NCBI GenBank assembly: GCA_017354895.1
Contig: CP071493.1
Location: forward strand, 930,001 to 994,000
Origin: Podospora comata
Taxonomy: Eukaryota; Ascomycota; Sordariomycetes; Sordariales; Podosporaceae
DNA length: 64,000 nt
Direction: 5' to 3'
This document shows, one piece after another, positions 23,480 through 34,231 of this stretch. A program made the position numbers and the translations under genes. Positions within the stretch are counted from its first letter, which is position 1. Every line of letters starts with the position of its first letter. The notes below the pieces were generated by a model, which was not told the origin of the DNA, made no database searches, and saw only the letters and a list, made by a program, of their open reading frames with translations.

Positions 23480-23947
23480 GGGTGTGGGAGAAGGTGGGTT
23501 GGTTTATGAAAGTATGTGGATATGGCAAGAGTATTTTGTACACGGATGAGTAAAAGAGTGTATGAACGGGTTGACGGTATGGGTTTGTTTATAAAGGGGG
23601 AGGGAATTTTGGCTTGTTTTTTTTCCGTGCATGGTTTGCATGATACCCCCCTTTTTCTTTTTTACTTTTTTCTTTTTAGTTCTCTCGTTTTTGAGCATTT
23701 TCAAACAGAGTTGGAGCGCAAGTTATTCATGAAGAGTATGAATATTCATGAGGAGTATATATGAGAGATATGAGGTATGTATATATGACGAGCTAAGAAT
23801 ACTTTTTTCTTGAGATTTGGTGATTTCTACGCTAATGAATTCTCTGTTGGTATAACACGGAGAGCCTGCTCCTTGATCTTTGCAGTGTGCTGAAAAATAT
23901 TGAACAAAAGAATTGAAGAAAAAAACAACCCGACCACAGAATGATGT
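23480..23947. other. Convergent 3' intergenic region (membrane protein / SWIM protein)
   Basis: These 468 bp lie between two stop codons on opposite strands and should contain both 3' UTRs. There are T-rich blocks (23619-23687) and an A/T-rich segment with repeated TATGAG/ATATAT motifs at 23730-23790. I see no gene. Confidence 0.55.
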
Positions 23948-25690
23948 CTAGGCACCTCTAACCCTCTTCTTCTTTGACCCCCGCGGACTGTCCTGGGCAT
24001 TTCCCAACGAGGCCGTCCGTTTCGAGCCTGCAGTCGCACCTCGAGTGCTCCCTCTCCCACGAGCGGCACCCCCTCTACCAGGCCGGGAAGAGCTGGGGAG
24101 CTCGGGTGTGAGAAACTGCGGACTGTTTGAGCCCCCAACTGGTGTCGTACGCTTTGGCCCTTCCTCCTCCGTAGGCGTTTGAACAAGCAGCAGTGGTGGT
24201 GGTGGAACCTGAGGCTCGTCCATAGGAGGCGTCTGGCTCCTCCGCCTTGAACTCTCCCCCGCATTGGCAGCATGACGAACAGCCTTGTGGCTCCTCATCC
24301 GGGATATCAAGCCCCGCATGTTGGCGACATATGTCGTCGGAGCCCCATGACGGCCGAGCAACTCCATGATACCCTCCAGCTCCTCAATGAACTGGCTCTG
24401 GTCGACGAGAAGCTCAAGGGCGCTGTAGACAAAGCCCGTGTCGTGGTTTCCAACCAGACGCATAAAAAGATTTCGATCGTCCGGTGTGTCGCCACCGTGC
24501 GAGTCGACGTTTCGGCTGACGACTGCCTTTAGGATGCTCACGAGCGAGCGGGCTGCCGAGGCTCGGGCTGGTTCAGACAATGGATCCGATCCGCGAGAGA
24601 CGAGCAGCTCGATTTTGCGGACACAGTGTTGGACCTGCGTAGCTGCCCAGTGGACATCGCGTGGACCTTCGACAGTCTTTTCTTTCTGAGAACGAACCGA
24701 GGTGGCGGGTGTGTTCTGGAGAGAGGAGGAGTAGGTCTCGAGCTCGGAAAGAATTCGGGATACCCGCCGTTCCATGGCCCGGAAAGGCTCAACGGCTGGA
24801 CCCGATGACTCCAACTCTGTCCGAACCCACTCAGAAAGCGAATGCGAGGACAAAAGGAGAGAAAAAAGGGTGGCCTCGAGGTCACCACGACGTATTGGTG
24901 ACGTGTAGTGTGAAGTCCCAAGATCTGGTCTGTAGGTGTCAAGCTCTTGGGGTTGCACACCAGCTAGTGCCGCAACCATCTCGCGAGCCTCTTGTATTCG
25001 TGAGCGCGATGGATCTGAGGTGTCGTTGTCTGGGTCAAAGATATCACAATGAAGGTCGTCGGCAAGAATGTCGAGGCGGATGCGAGAGATCTGGTCGAAA
25101 GGATCTTGAAGTTGCTCAGGATACCCATACTCGGTGAGAGTAAGGCTGGCTTCAAGGTCGTGGCCGAAGAGGGCTTGTTTCGATATCCTGTCAAACAACC
25201 AGATAAGGTGTTTGCAGGGTTTTTGGTTCCGGTATCTGGCGTCGGGGCACTCGCAGCGAGGTGTTGAGTACGTCCTGCTGTTTTTTGAGCCAATTCGAAT
25301 AGAGCATGGTACCGTTTCCTGCATCTGGAATGCGTAGAAGAAGCCACCCTCGGCGTCATCTTCCTCTTTTATGCCGCACAACTCTAGAGATATCTGTGGT
25401 GGTCCCGGTGTCGAGACCTGATGGTATAGTCCTCGAACCATCTGCTGGGTTTTGTGCGGTAGTTGTGAGATATCATATCTGAAACCACTCGGTGATGATA
25501 TCACACCTCGGTTGCTGTCATCATCATCTTCCTCCTCGTCCTCCTCCCACTCATTTGTGTCGTCATGTCGTTCGGATCCGGACATGGAGGGGCTAGTCCT
25601 CGGTGATTGAGTCGGAAATCTGGCCTGTGCCATTGTTGGTGTACCTTCGAGAGAAAGCATGCTCATGCCCGTAGTGGGGGAGATGGACAT
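23948..25690 (-). CDS. SWIM-type zinc-finger protein
   Basis: A single frame of 580 residues begins at the ATG at 25690. The SWIM zinc-binding pattern CxC-x10-CxH is complete: Cys146, Cys148, Cys159 and His161 (RCECPDARYRNQKPCKH). SWIM domains bind DNA or proteins and occur in MuDR-type transposases, Shu2-type recombination proteins and plant and fungal nuclear factors. Before it is an acidic stretch (residues about 47-60); after it a helical region to about residue 440, then a Pro/Arg-rich tail ending in KKKRVRGA, which may be a nuclear localisation signal. The frame has no transposase domain, so this reads as a resident gene rather than a mobile element. A role in recombination (Shu2-like) is possible but not shown. 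Function is therefore open; the SWIM motif itself is clear. Confidence 0.82.
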   Translation of the reverse strand: MSISPTTGMSMLSLEGTPTMAQARFPTQSPRTSPSMSGSERHDDTNEWEEDEEEDDDDSNRGVISSPSGFRYDISQLPHKTQQMVRGLYHQVSTPGPPQISLELCGIKEEDDAEGGFFYAFQMQETVPCSIRIGSKNSRTYSTPRCECPDARYRNQKPCKHLIWLFDRISKQALFGHDLEASLTLTEYGYPEQLQDPFDQISRIRLDILADDLHCDIFDPDNDTSDPSRSRIQEAREMVAALAGVQPQELDTYRPDLGTSHYTSPIRRGDLEATLFSLLLSSHSLSEWVRTELESSGPAVEPFRAMERRVSRILSELETYSSSLQNTPATSVRSQKEKTVEGPRDVHWAATQVQHCVRKIELLVSRGSDPLSEPARASAARSLVSILKAVVSRNVDSHGGDTPDDRNLFMRLVGNHDTGFVYSALELLVDQSQFIEELEGIMELLGRHGAPTTYVANMRGLISRMRSHKAVRHAANAGESSRRRSQTPPMDEPQVPPPPLLLVQTPTEEEGPKRTTPVGGSNSPQFLTPELPSSSRPGRGGAARGRGSTRGATAGSKRTASLGNAQDSPRGSKKKRVRGA

Positions 25691-28600
25691 TGAAAGCAGT
25701 CAAACTAAGAAAGAAAGGCAGAACACGGAGTGATGATGTGTGTCAAACCGGGCCAGAAACATCAGAGCAGCGTGTGATGTCACAGCAACCGGGAAGGAAC
25801 TTCTTTATGTGATTAGCAAAGGGGCTGAGGTAGTAGCGTCGACGACGATAGTCATGGTGATCAAGAGCCCGTACATGCGGCCCAGTGCTGCGCTGGGATT
25901 TGACTGTGGACCGGATCGACAGACGCACAAAAGGATAGGACAGGCCGCCAGCGAGATAATGACAAGATAGCCGCGAGGACAGAAAGGGAAGGCCAACTAG
26001 GTCTCAGGAGGGGAGGGCAGGACATTTCTTTTCATGGACACCGAGCCCCGAGCCGAATGCTTGTTGGAAGTGAGTCGTCCATGGTCATAGATCCAAGGAA
26101 TGTAACTTGTCCCAGCATTCTCGGGTCGGGCCCCTATTTTGCAGCAACTCGCATGTACCCGTCATTGCTAACCCCCATGGAGGCGGGGATGTGAATCGCA
26201 CCAGGCAGCCTTCCCTGCTAGCCGAAGGCCAGAGTACGAGCGAGACACAAAGAATACGGGACTGTTGGAAGCAAAAGCCAAGTGATTTCTTAGCATCGCT
26301 GCGGCTTAGATTTCGCTAGAAAACTGATGAAACCTCAAGATCGGGTGAAGCTATATTCGGGAAGGAGTCTGACGGATTCCATCTCAAGTTGTCAAGCGGG
26401 AAGGGAGCCCAAGGATCCGGCAGTTGGAGGGGCCTGTCGCAAGCTGGGTCAAACTCGATGATACCATGTGTGTCGGTGATGGACAAACGTGCCAAAGGGC
26501 AGCTTTCCAGTCGTCTGCTCGGCTGCTGTTTGTGGCTTCACTGCAGGAAAGGAGTCGAAGGATGGATGGTGTGGGAGTTGATGGTGCCAAGGCAGGCCCC
26601 CAAGGCCCACAAGGCCTGATTCTGGGCCGCGTTGAGTGGCTCGTGCCTCAGCCACGCCTTCTCTTACACCCCATTGGTTGGAATTAGCGGATGTATCGTC
26701 AGCCCTGTGACCCCTGTCTACTGTTTCTCTCAAGCCCCAAAGCCACAACCTTTTGATGTTGGTCCGTCCTCCGAACGAACTGCCCGGTACTCCTACAATG
26801 CAAATCAGCCTTGCCTTTCCAATTGCGACAAGTCTTCCTATCGATTACAAGAGCACCTATTATGCGGCCGCTTTTCCCGGCCCTCCTCAACCGTCCCATC
26901 GCCGTTTGGACTTAGCATTTATCGCCAGGCCTCTCGATCTTGCGATCTTCACCCATCCACTCCAAGCCCCCTTTCCCACATGATAGCGCCAACAGACTTC
27001 TAGAATATTGTACATGTCACGTCACCACTGTTCCAATCCAAGAATGGCGCACGCAGACGACTGGGGTCAGGTGACTTACCACCTCACTTGCCGTCGATTC
27101 ATGTCAACACTTCCCAGCCATTTCAAGTTCTCCGCGTGTCCCGAGGCGCCCCTTCATCCCGAGAATGCTTCGCCTCAAAGAACCGACTAACGCAAAAAGA
27201 ATAGGGTAAACTTATCAACACAGTAAAAACGATCAGCCTTGGATCCGTTCGTCCACTGTGTCGGCAGCACCATGGTGAGGGTGGTTTACTTGAGGCCATC
27301 TTCACATGTCGAGGCATCCCATATTGCCCCTGGGTCAGGTAATGAGCAATATTGGGACATATCATCAATGACCGGTTCTAGCCAATGAATTCACATCATC
27401 AACATCTTCCAGAAGAGAGCGGTTACGCTCGCCTATCGCGTCAAGGCCGGCCTCAAAAACCGGCCTTAAAAACCGGCCCTCAGGGCCAACATCTAGCTCC
27501 ATCGGGCCGTTATCTCCCCACAACTCCCGCTTCCCTGGAGATCACTAGAAAATGAGCTGAAGTTTGAAATTTTCATCTATATCCAATCATAGTCTACGGC
27601 GAGCACTACCGGCGGCGTGCCCCTTTCGGTTGTAATTGACGCGAGTCATCGCCAAGTCTGCGCCGTAGGAGCTGTCTGCACCTGGAAAAGGAGTCAAATG
27701 AAACCCCGGGGACTCCACGATGTTCTTGATTGTAAGAGGATACCACCGCCTTGGGACAAGAGATTACACCTTGCTGGCAAGCAGCTTTTGTCGGCCGCTG
27801 CAAATCAACCCCTGAGTCCATGGGAGAAGCTCTGCCGGTCTCTCCAAGCTTCATAGACAGTGCCCAACTTCATATGAATCAACCAAAGCTTAGGAATCCA
27901 CACGTAAAATATTTGCTTGCTAACCATGTGGTTGAACGGCAACAGACATACGTTCGATTTCCAAGATATTGCTCCTGTGCCTCACGGGAGCGCCCGGGAG
28001 TCCGAGACAGTTGTGAAGGCACCCGACTGGTCGTACCCCGCCCGTAGGGCTGATGATATCACTGCATTTCATGTCCTTCCTGCAAGGTTCGTGTTGTGCT
28101 CCCTTCATGCAGATATCAGAGCTTCCCGCAATTCTCGAAGTCTCCGACCCGCTCAGGACTGCAAGCGCTTCCCCCCTTATTAGTCAGTTCACGGGGGATC
28201 ACCGGAGACAAAGAATGAAATCTTCACGTCATCAAGGGTCTCAAACAACTCGACAGCAACCAACAGACCCGAACCGATATGTCACTCGGTTTGATCAACC
28301 AAAAGTTTGATCCCAAGGTGCGGTGACGCAACCACCAGCCTTGACAAGCAAAGTATGTTTGTCACTGGCCGGCTCGCCTGTCAAAAGAACAATTTATCAC
28401 ACGTAGTTGACATACCTGACAAGGTCAGGATTCAGCCTTGCAAGTCCCTTTTGGGAAGGCTACATCTGATTGGTCAGCGCCGGACATGCCCGGCTTTTTC
28501 GGGAGATGTACATTCGGGGGAAGGACACATGCGACCAGACCCGGGGATATGGTAACGGAGGGCCGAGAAGTGTAAACACCACCTCCCCGACTGCCCGATT

Positions 28601-30508
28601 CAACGAAACTTTCTGTATAGCTAGCTTCTCGTCGTGTGGTTTACTCCGCCTCGTGATCATAGGCGGCCGATGGTGATGCAGGAGAATGTGACTATTTTCA
28701 TCAGGTTGTCGATGTCCCGGCCGAGAGGAGGGGATTTGACACCCTACAGTGCTTCGGCATGTCCGTTGTAGTGAAACCGCAACACCGAGGAGGGAGCCCA
28801 TGCTCTTTCTCTTCTGTAATGTCTTTGGGCTTCATTGGGTCATTGCTACCTAGCCCAATTCATCACCCTGTGTCACTGGCCGATGCGTTCACCAACTAGG
28901 TGGTTACCAAGGATACAGCTCTCCCAGATACACTCATCAGGAACCAATTTGATACATGCACCAGGAAACTAAGTAGGCCACCTCACTCACCTCCGCTCTA
29001 GACCAACACGACTCACACACCACCGCTCACCAAAAAATACTTTGGTTGAGCAGAAAGATACACACTCTCATATGAGCTTCCTTATCAACAACCAATCCAA
29101 TCCAACTACCACCCCCCCACCCCCCCTTCTGATCACACTGAGAAGTGCCCACCTATCTTGTACTCACCTCACCGCTGACCTTGCTGTCACCAGACAGACC
29201 ATCGCTCCTTTTGATCACCAATTCCACCTCCTCACCCTCCCATCCCAAACAGGCACCCACCGCGACCCCTTTCTAACCTGCTCCATTTCATTTTCACATC
29301 AGGATGTATTCCAACACATGTCTCTTTAATCATAGACTCTCTTTGACAATAATATATCCTGAGGCATAGAATCTTCTCAGGTCCAAAGTCAGGTGGTTTA
29401 AGTCATGGAGAGAAAGGTGCCGAGTAGATAGCCTGCTCCATAAGCAACGGATCAAAGAACCCAACCTAGACGAGGAATCTTTAGCTGCTTTTCACGTCAG
29501 ACTTACCGCGACGAATGAGGTTCATGGGTGTTTACGTTCAAAGAACAGAACTTCCCGGAACACCACATTGGCCATTGCATTGTCACCAGATACCCCTAGA
29601 GAGAGCTGAGAGAGCCTAGCCATTGTAATGAAGCCATGCTGCTGGACCAGAGCTTTGACCAAAGCTCGTGTCACAGGATGAAAAGAACTCTGAGCTGCTT
29701 CTTGATAAACAAGTTGACCATTCACAGACACACAGTTCATCAAAAGCATCAAAGTCAGTAGTAGTAATACTCTAATTACTACCTCTTGCCACCCCCCCCC
29801 CTTTACCCCCCTTAATCCCTACAGCATATCCCAAATGCTTCTTACAAGAGTAATCTCCACATATATGCAAACAATAAACCCAACCAAAACAGTGTACCCT
29901 ACACTTCAACAGAAAACCCCCCTCCCTCCCTTCCCTTCCAAGCTCAAGAAACCTAAGCCCATTATATAACCCCCCTTTCCCAGTCCCGTAAACGCCAGAA
30001 ACCTCTCCTTCATCAACCAGCATAGCAAGAACCCCCCCTAAAACCCCTTGCCCATCCTCCCACAAGCGAATCACCGCCATAGGCGAGAGAAGATACGATA
30101 CCTAAAACAACAAGGCACAAAAGGGCAGGAGAGCCCCCCTCCACTGCAAATCCAGAGTCGAGAGAAGTATTAAAAAACAAACAACCCGCTTTCCCATCAA
30201 TCCCAATTCACACAGCCCACCCCAACACTCCCCGCCCACCAAACAAGCCCGGATTTTTCTAAAACTCAACAACGCCCAAGCTCTCTCTTGCCCCGCTAAA
30301 CTAAACAGAACCAAATGCATGCCCAGTGTCGCAAAGTCAAAGTCGTGCCATGCTAGTTGAATGATAAATTGAAAAAAAAAGCAGAGAAAACATTGTGTGG
30401 TGGGTTGGTTGTGCAGCAGTGCCATGTCGTCATCGTCAAAAAGTCGTCATCAAAAGTCGTTACAGTCAGTCGTACATTAGTCAACCAGTCAAACGAAAAA
30501 GCCCATTA
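25691..30508. other. 4.8 kb region without a supported gene
   Basis: Between the SWIM-protein promoter and the CDC14 3' end I find only short frames, several starting at GTG or TTG, none with a recognisable domain or a chain of phase-matched splice sites. Base composition is ordinary, not strongly A/T-rich, so there is no clear sign of a repeat mutated by RIP. The left end must hold the SWIM-gene promoter. The part from 29760 to 30500 is rich in C runs and A/T and looks like 3' UTR or spacer. Two adjacent hairpin-forming repeats lie at 27443-27487 and are listed separately. Unannotated non-coding transcripts are possible. Confidence 0.5.
27443..27487. repeat. Pair of adjacent GC-rich inverted repeats
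   Basis: AAGGCCGG (27443-27450) and CCGGCCTT (27460-27467) are perfect 8-bp inverted arms with a 9-nt spacer. A second hairpin follows at once: GGCCC (27475-27479) and GGGCC (27483-27487) around TCA. The undecamer AAAAACCGGCC also occurs twice in tandem (starting 27455 and 27468). This is seen directly in sequence. Its function, if any, is unknown; a protein-binding site or a small structured RNA are options. Confidence 0.6.
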
Positions 30509-32624
30509 CTATTGGAGCCCGGCACTGATCTTCCTCTGTGTCGCGACCGGAGACACATGGCTCGCGCTCCCTACTCGCCCGCTCGTCTTGCGAACGCCCG
30601 TGGGAGCCACGGCGCCTTGCCTCTTGGGACTGCTGCTGCCTCCGCGAACCTTGGTCAGAACCCCAGACGTGGAACTAACTCGCTGGGCTTGCTCGTAAGA
30701 CTTGGTTCTGGCTGCTCCGGTGCCGATGTTCTCGATATCGTTGGACGCATCGTTGTCGACGACTTGATAGACGGTTGTGGTGGTTGTTGTTTGTTGGCTG
30801 ACGGCACGCTCGCTGGTACGGCGGTCCGGAGACATTGACGCTGAAGCCTTGCGATGAGAGCGCATCCGCAAATACAACTCCTCGTCCGACTCGTTGCCCT
30901 GCGACGTCCGGTGCATCGAGATGATCTCGGTTTGGGTCTCCTCGACGGCGCGCTCCTCCTCGACAGTAGCGACAACAGTGGCGGTGTTGCGGGCATACCC
31001 AGCACGAGTAGTCTTTCTCGGTTGACCTGGTGTCGGCGCAGGAAGATAGTCTTCCTTGTTGTCCCGAGCATTGTCAACCGAATCCATCTCGCCGAGTGGT
31101 GTGCGCCCTGCGCGGTTGGGAGGGGTGGCGACGCCATTCTTGCTCGCACCACGAGCAGCCTTTTGGACCGCACGGTTGGGAGTCTGGGGTACACCCTTGG
31201 CCGCGTTGGCAGCCATCTCCTTGCGGAGCTTCCTCTCGATGCGCTCCTCGAGCCACCATTCCCGGAAGACACCCTGGTTCAGGTGAAGCCAGTGCTGCTG
31301 GGGGCCAACGACCATGCCCGGACGCATGAAGCGCATGTAGGCGATGACCTCGTTGGCGGTGAAGCCATATCTGTAAATGAGGTAGGCACCAATCAAGCAG
31401 CCAGTGCGACCGAGACCAGCCTTGCAATGAACAGCAATGCCCTTCTTCCTGACCGTGATCATCTCGTGAGCCAAGCGAATGAATTTGCGCACAGTGGAAA
31501 GAGGTGGGCAGGTGCCGTCCTCGAAGATCATGTCGATGTGCTGGATGCCAAGAGCCTCAAAGTACGAGGCATTGTAGAGAACCGAGTTGAGGCGAACCAC
31601 GAGTCCGATATTCCTCTCGGTAAAGTGTGTCAAGACATTGCGAAGGGGCTGGTTGATAAAGGCGTCCGACTCGATCTGGGCAAGGTTCTTTGGAAGCAGC
31701 TCCCAACCTTCCGTGCCTTCTGGCGTCTTGGCCACCTCGGCGGTCTGTGGGGAAGCAAAAGCAAGGAAGCTGGGCGAGATCCAGTTGAAATCGCCGTTCT
31801 CGACCCGCTCAAACTTTTCGTATTCGTCGAGATCAAAGTTCTCAAGAACGCAGCAGCCCTCCTCCTTGGCCTTCCACACACCATAAACGACATCCTGGAC
31901 AGTGATGCCATAGTCGGCCTGACTATAGCCGGCATCTCTGAAAGGCATGAGGGGGGGGTCAACTTGCGCAACAGGCGCGAGGGCCAAATGTGGTGGCCAT
32001 GACTGAATCAAAACCATGTAGCAAGCGAGAAGGCAAGAAGCATTGGCACGGCCTACGGACAAGTGGTTAGAATGGAGAAGAAAGCTTTCAGATACAAGAT
32101 CAAACATACTGCGAGGATCAGCTCTGCTCCAGAAAACAATGGGCCTGTCCTTGTTCTCCTTCGCTCCGAGGATCTCGTGGAACTGCAGCGCAAAGCGGTA
32201 GAGATGTCCAATGTGAAACGGGCCAAAGTCGTGGTGGAAGGCGTTGTAGAGAAGAGTATCATCTACTGTGAAATAGTAGGGCTGCTTGTAGTCTTGGGCG
32301 GGAGTGGGCTCGACATTGCGCTGCGATCGCTTCCTAGGCGACCGAGGAGCTTGGTCGGGGTAGGGAAACAACGTGTTGGCATCGGGCGCCTCGGTGTAAG
32401 CGGCGAGATATAAGCGGTCTTTTTGAATTGTCAGCCAGGTGATCGGGTAGCCAGGGAGAGGTAAAGAATATTTGACAATTCTGCGGTGACGATGCTGAAG
32501 ATAACGAGACTCCATGATCCGGTGATACAAGATGCAAAACAAGCCATTGGCAACAATTGAACATACCAGGAATGTACTCGATAATTTGCCCCATATTGCT
32601 GGCGTAGCGGGTGGAAGGTGCCAT
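30509..32624 (-). CDS. CDC14: Dual-specificity phosphatase Cdc14
   Basis: Exons 32567-32624, 32110-32418 and 30509-32052 encode 636 residues. Cdc14 removes Cdk-type phosphates (Ser-Pro) at mitotic exit, cytokinesis and in DNA repair, and is held in the nucleolus or at spindle poles. The catalytic loop is HCKAGLGRTG, with nucleophile Cys332 and Arg338. The N-terminal DSP-like domain begins EYIPDRLYLAAYTE once the first intron is removed (148 nt, GTATGT donor, GGCTGACAA branch site). The second intron, 32053-32109, is exactly 57 nt with no stop codon (GTATGT donor, TTCTAACC branch site, CGTAG acceptor). Unspliced it would insert 19 residues into PRSRANASC, a conserved site, so it is treated as an intron. 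The C-terminal 200 residues are Ser/Thr/Arg-rich and disordered, as in other fungal Cdc14 proteins. The start at 32624 gives MAPSTRYASN. Confidence 0.93.
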
Positions 32625-33533
32625 CTCTTCGTGGCTCGTCGCTGCGGTCGACGGTGGTGGGATATTCGGTAGGTGAGAATGCGCGCAAGTGCATGTACCC
32701 GTGGCGGCTTCTCGATTTTCGATCAACAATGCAGGTCAAGGTTGCTGCTTTCCAAATGATGCTCTTTTTCTAGAAATTGGTCGCAGTGGGTGGGGGGTAA
32801 AAGGTAAGGGAGGCAGGTGTCGTTGAAGTCGGTGAGGACGCGCAAAACCGGTTCTACTGCAAGAATGAGGGTGGCTGGGGACTGATGTCAACAACGACTG
32901 GGGTCGACAATGCGCGCGAAGGAACCTAAGGTAGGCTGGGAAGAACCTTGGCTCTCTCTCTGTTAAGACCAACGACGGCCGACGGCGCAAAAAGCAGTGA
33001 CGATGATGCTGTTTGCAAGTGGGAAGGAGAGCATGTGGGCAGCCTTCGTTCTGCGAGAGAGGTTTTATCGACAGGAGCCAGTGACCTAAGTGTATTTTGA
33101 CCTTTGTTATTCCAGCCCATTTGCACGGGGATCTCGTCTCCAGGGGACCGCTCCACAACAACGGCAAAATCGGGTCGCTCTGCCCTCGTGGACCAATCAG
33201 ATTTCTCATTTTCGTTTCCAGATTCTCATCACCACAGCAACCAGCCCCAAGCTTCCCTCCCCACATCAGTTAAGCTCGCTAAGGGCCATCACAGACAGGG
33301 GTTTTTAGGTAGCGACCCTTCGCCCCCCTTCCACACTGTTGGCATTCCTCAGCTATCTTATCGCCCGAAACCTGCCCCACCATCCGCAGCACCACGCTCT
33401 TCAGCATCGTCATCCGTCACAAGCCAGTAGCTCCGCCCTTGACGAACTTTTACACTTTCTTTAGCTGCCAGACCATCTTTTTCTCCTCTTCCTAGTCCAG
33501 GAAACAGAAAAAGAAGACAGAAAAGTAGCAACC
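32625..33533. promoter_or_regulatory. Divergent promoter: CDC14 / PCC1
   Basis: A 909-bp head-to-head gap. It must contain the promoters and 5' leaders of both genes. The PCC1-proximal leader (about 33300-33533) is C/T-rich and then A-rich just before the ATG. A 176-codon minus-strand frame at 32736-33266 lacks any domain and is not called. Confidence 0.45.
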
Positions 33534-33939
33534 ATGTCAACCGAATTAACTTATCCCTGTTCTCTGTATGTCTTTTTCCCCCATCTTATCTGGTGTGTCT
33601 ATCAAGATGAACGCAATCTAAAAGAATTACCCCGCCACTAATCAATCACTGCTTGCTTGCTTTCAACACAGAAGCCTCGATGTCCCCTTTCCCGACGCAA
33701 GACTTGCCAATGTTGCGCTCCAGGCTCTCCGAGTAGACAAGGAACTGTCTGCGCTCGTTCAAAAGGAGTTATCGGCCGTTGACTCGACGCTCAAAGTTCG
33801 GTACAAGGCGACAACAAACAGGATGCTGCGCGTGGCTGTCAACTCGTTCTTTGAAAGCTTGGCTCTTGTGTTGGAGGTGATGGAACAGCTGGATGTGGAT
33901 GTAATAGAGGCTAGAAAGGCGGAAGAAGAGACTGGTTGA
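33534..33939 (+). CDS. PCC1: EKC/KEOPS complex subunit Pcc1
   Basis: Exons 33534-33565 and 33672-33939 encode 99 residues, the normal size for Pcc1/LAGE3. The intron is 106 nt (GTATGT donor, ACTAATC near the 3' end, ACACAG acceptor); the split codon is CT+A. Family features are SLDVPFPDARLANVALQAL, VDKELS and LRVAVNSFFESLALVLEVMEQLD. Pcc1 is the dimerising subunit of the KEOPS complex (Kae1, Bud32, Cgi121, Pcc1), which makes the universal t6A37 modification on ANN-decoding tRNAs; in yeast it also affects telomeres and transcription. The gene is easy to miss because the first exon is only 32 nt. Its stop lies 292 bp from the SWD3 stop (convergent). Confidence 0.92.
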
Positions 33940-34130
33940 AACGGCAAGCTGCAACTGTGAATCGCCAGAAACATGAGGCAACTCAAACCACCGTGCCGAG
34001 CCGTAAGAGATGATGGGGACGGTCAAGACTATTAGGCATGTGAAAGTTGACTGTGCAGCCTATAGAGAAAGGCGCGCTTGCTGCATTGCTAGCCTCAAGA
34101 GGCACAGCATCACGGGAGCATTCGCCGGAA

Positions 34131-34154
34131 CATCAACATCAACATCAACATCAC
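34131..34154. repeat. Short hexamer tandem repeat (CATCAA)n
   Basis: Three perfect CATCAA units and a fourth with one change (CATCAC) lie in the 292-bp convergent spacer between PCC1 and SWD3. It is a simple microsatellite in 3' UTR sequence. Confidence 0.8.
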
Positions 34155-34231
34155 CAGGGGCACGACAAAGGCGTTTGTAGGCCACCAGACATATCCTGGG
34201 ACGGGTATCTCTTGACGTTAATAAATGGTAC

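Noticed and set aside
23948-25690. SWIM finger taken as a sign of a MULE-type transposon
   Set aside because: No transposase catalytic domain, terminal inverted repeats or target-site duplications are visible around the gene.
27400-28900. Possible RIP-mutated repeat
   Set aside because: Composition is not A/T-rich and no excess of TpA-rich, stop-riddled transposon remnants is seen by eye.
30854-32002. 382-codon plus-strand frame inside CDC14
   Set aside because: Antisense shadow of the CDC14 catalytic exon; codon pattern follows the sense gene.
32736-33266. 176-codon minus-strand frame between CDC14 and PCC1
   Set aside because: Lies in the divergent promoter, low-complexity translation rich in Arg, His and Pro, no domain.
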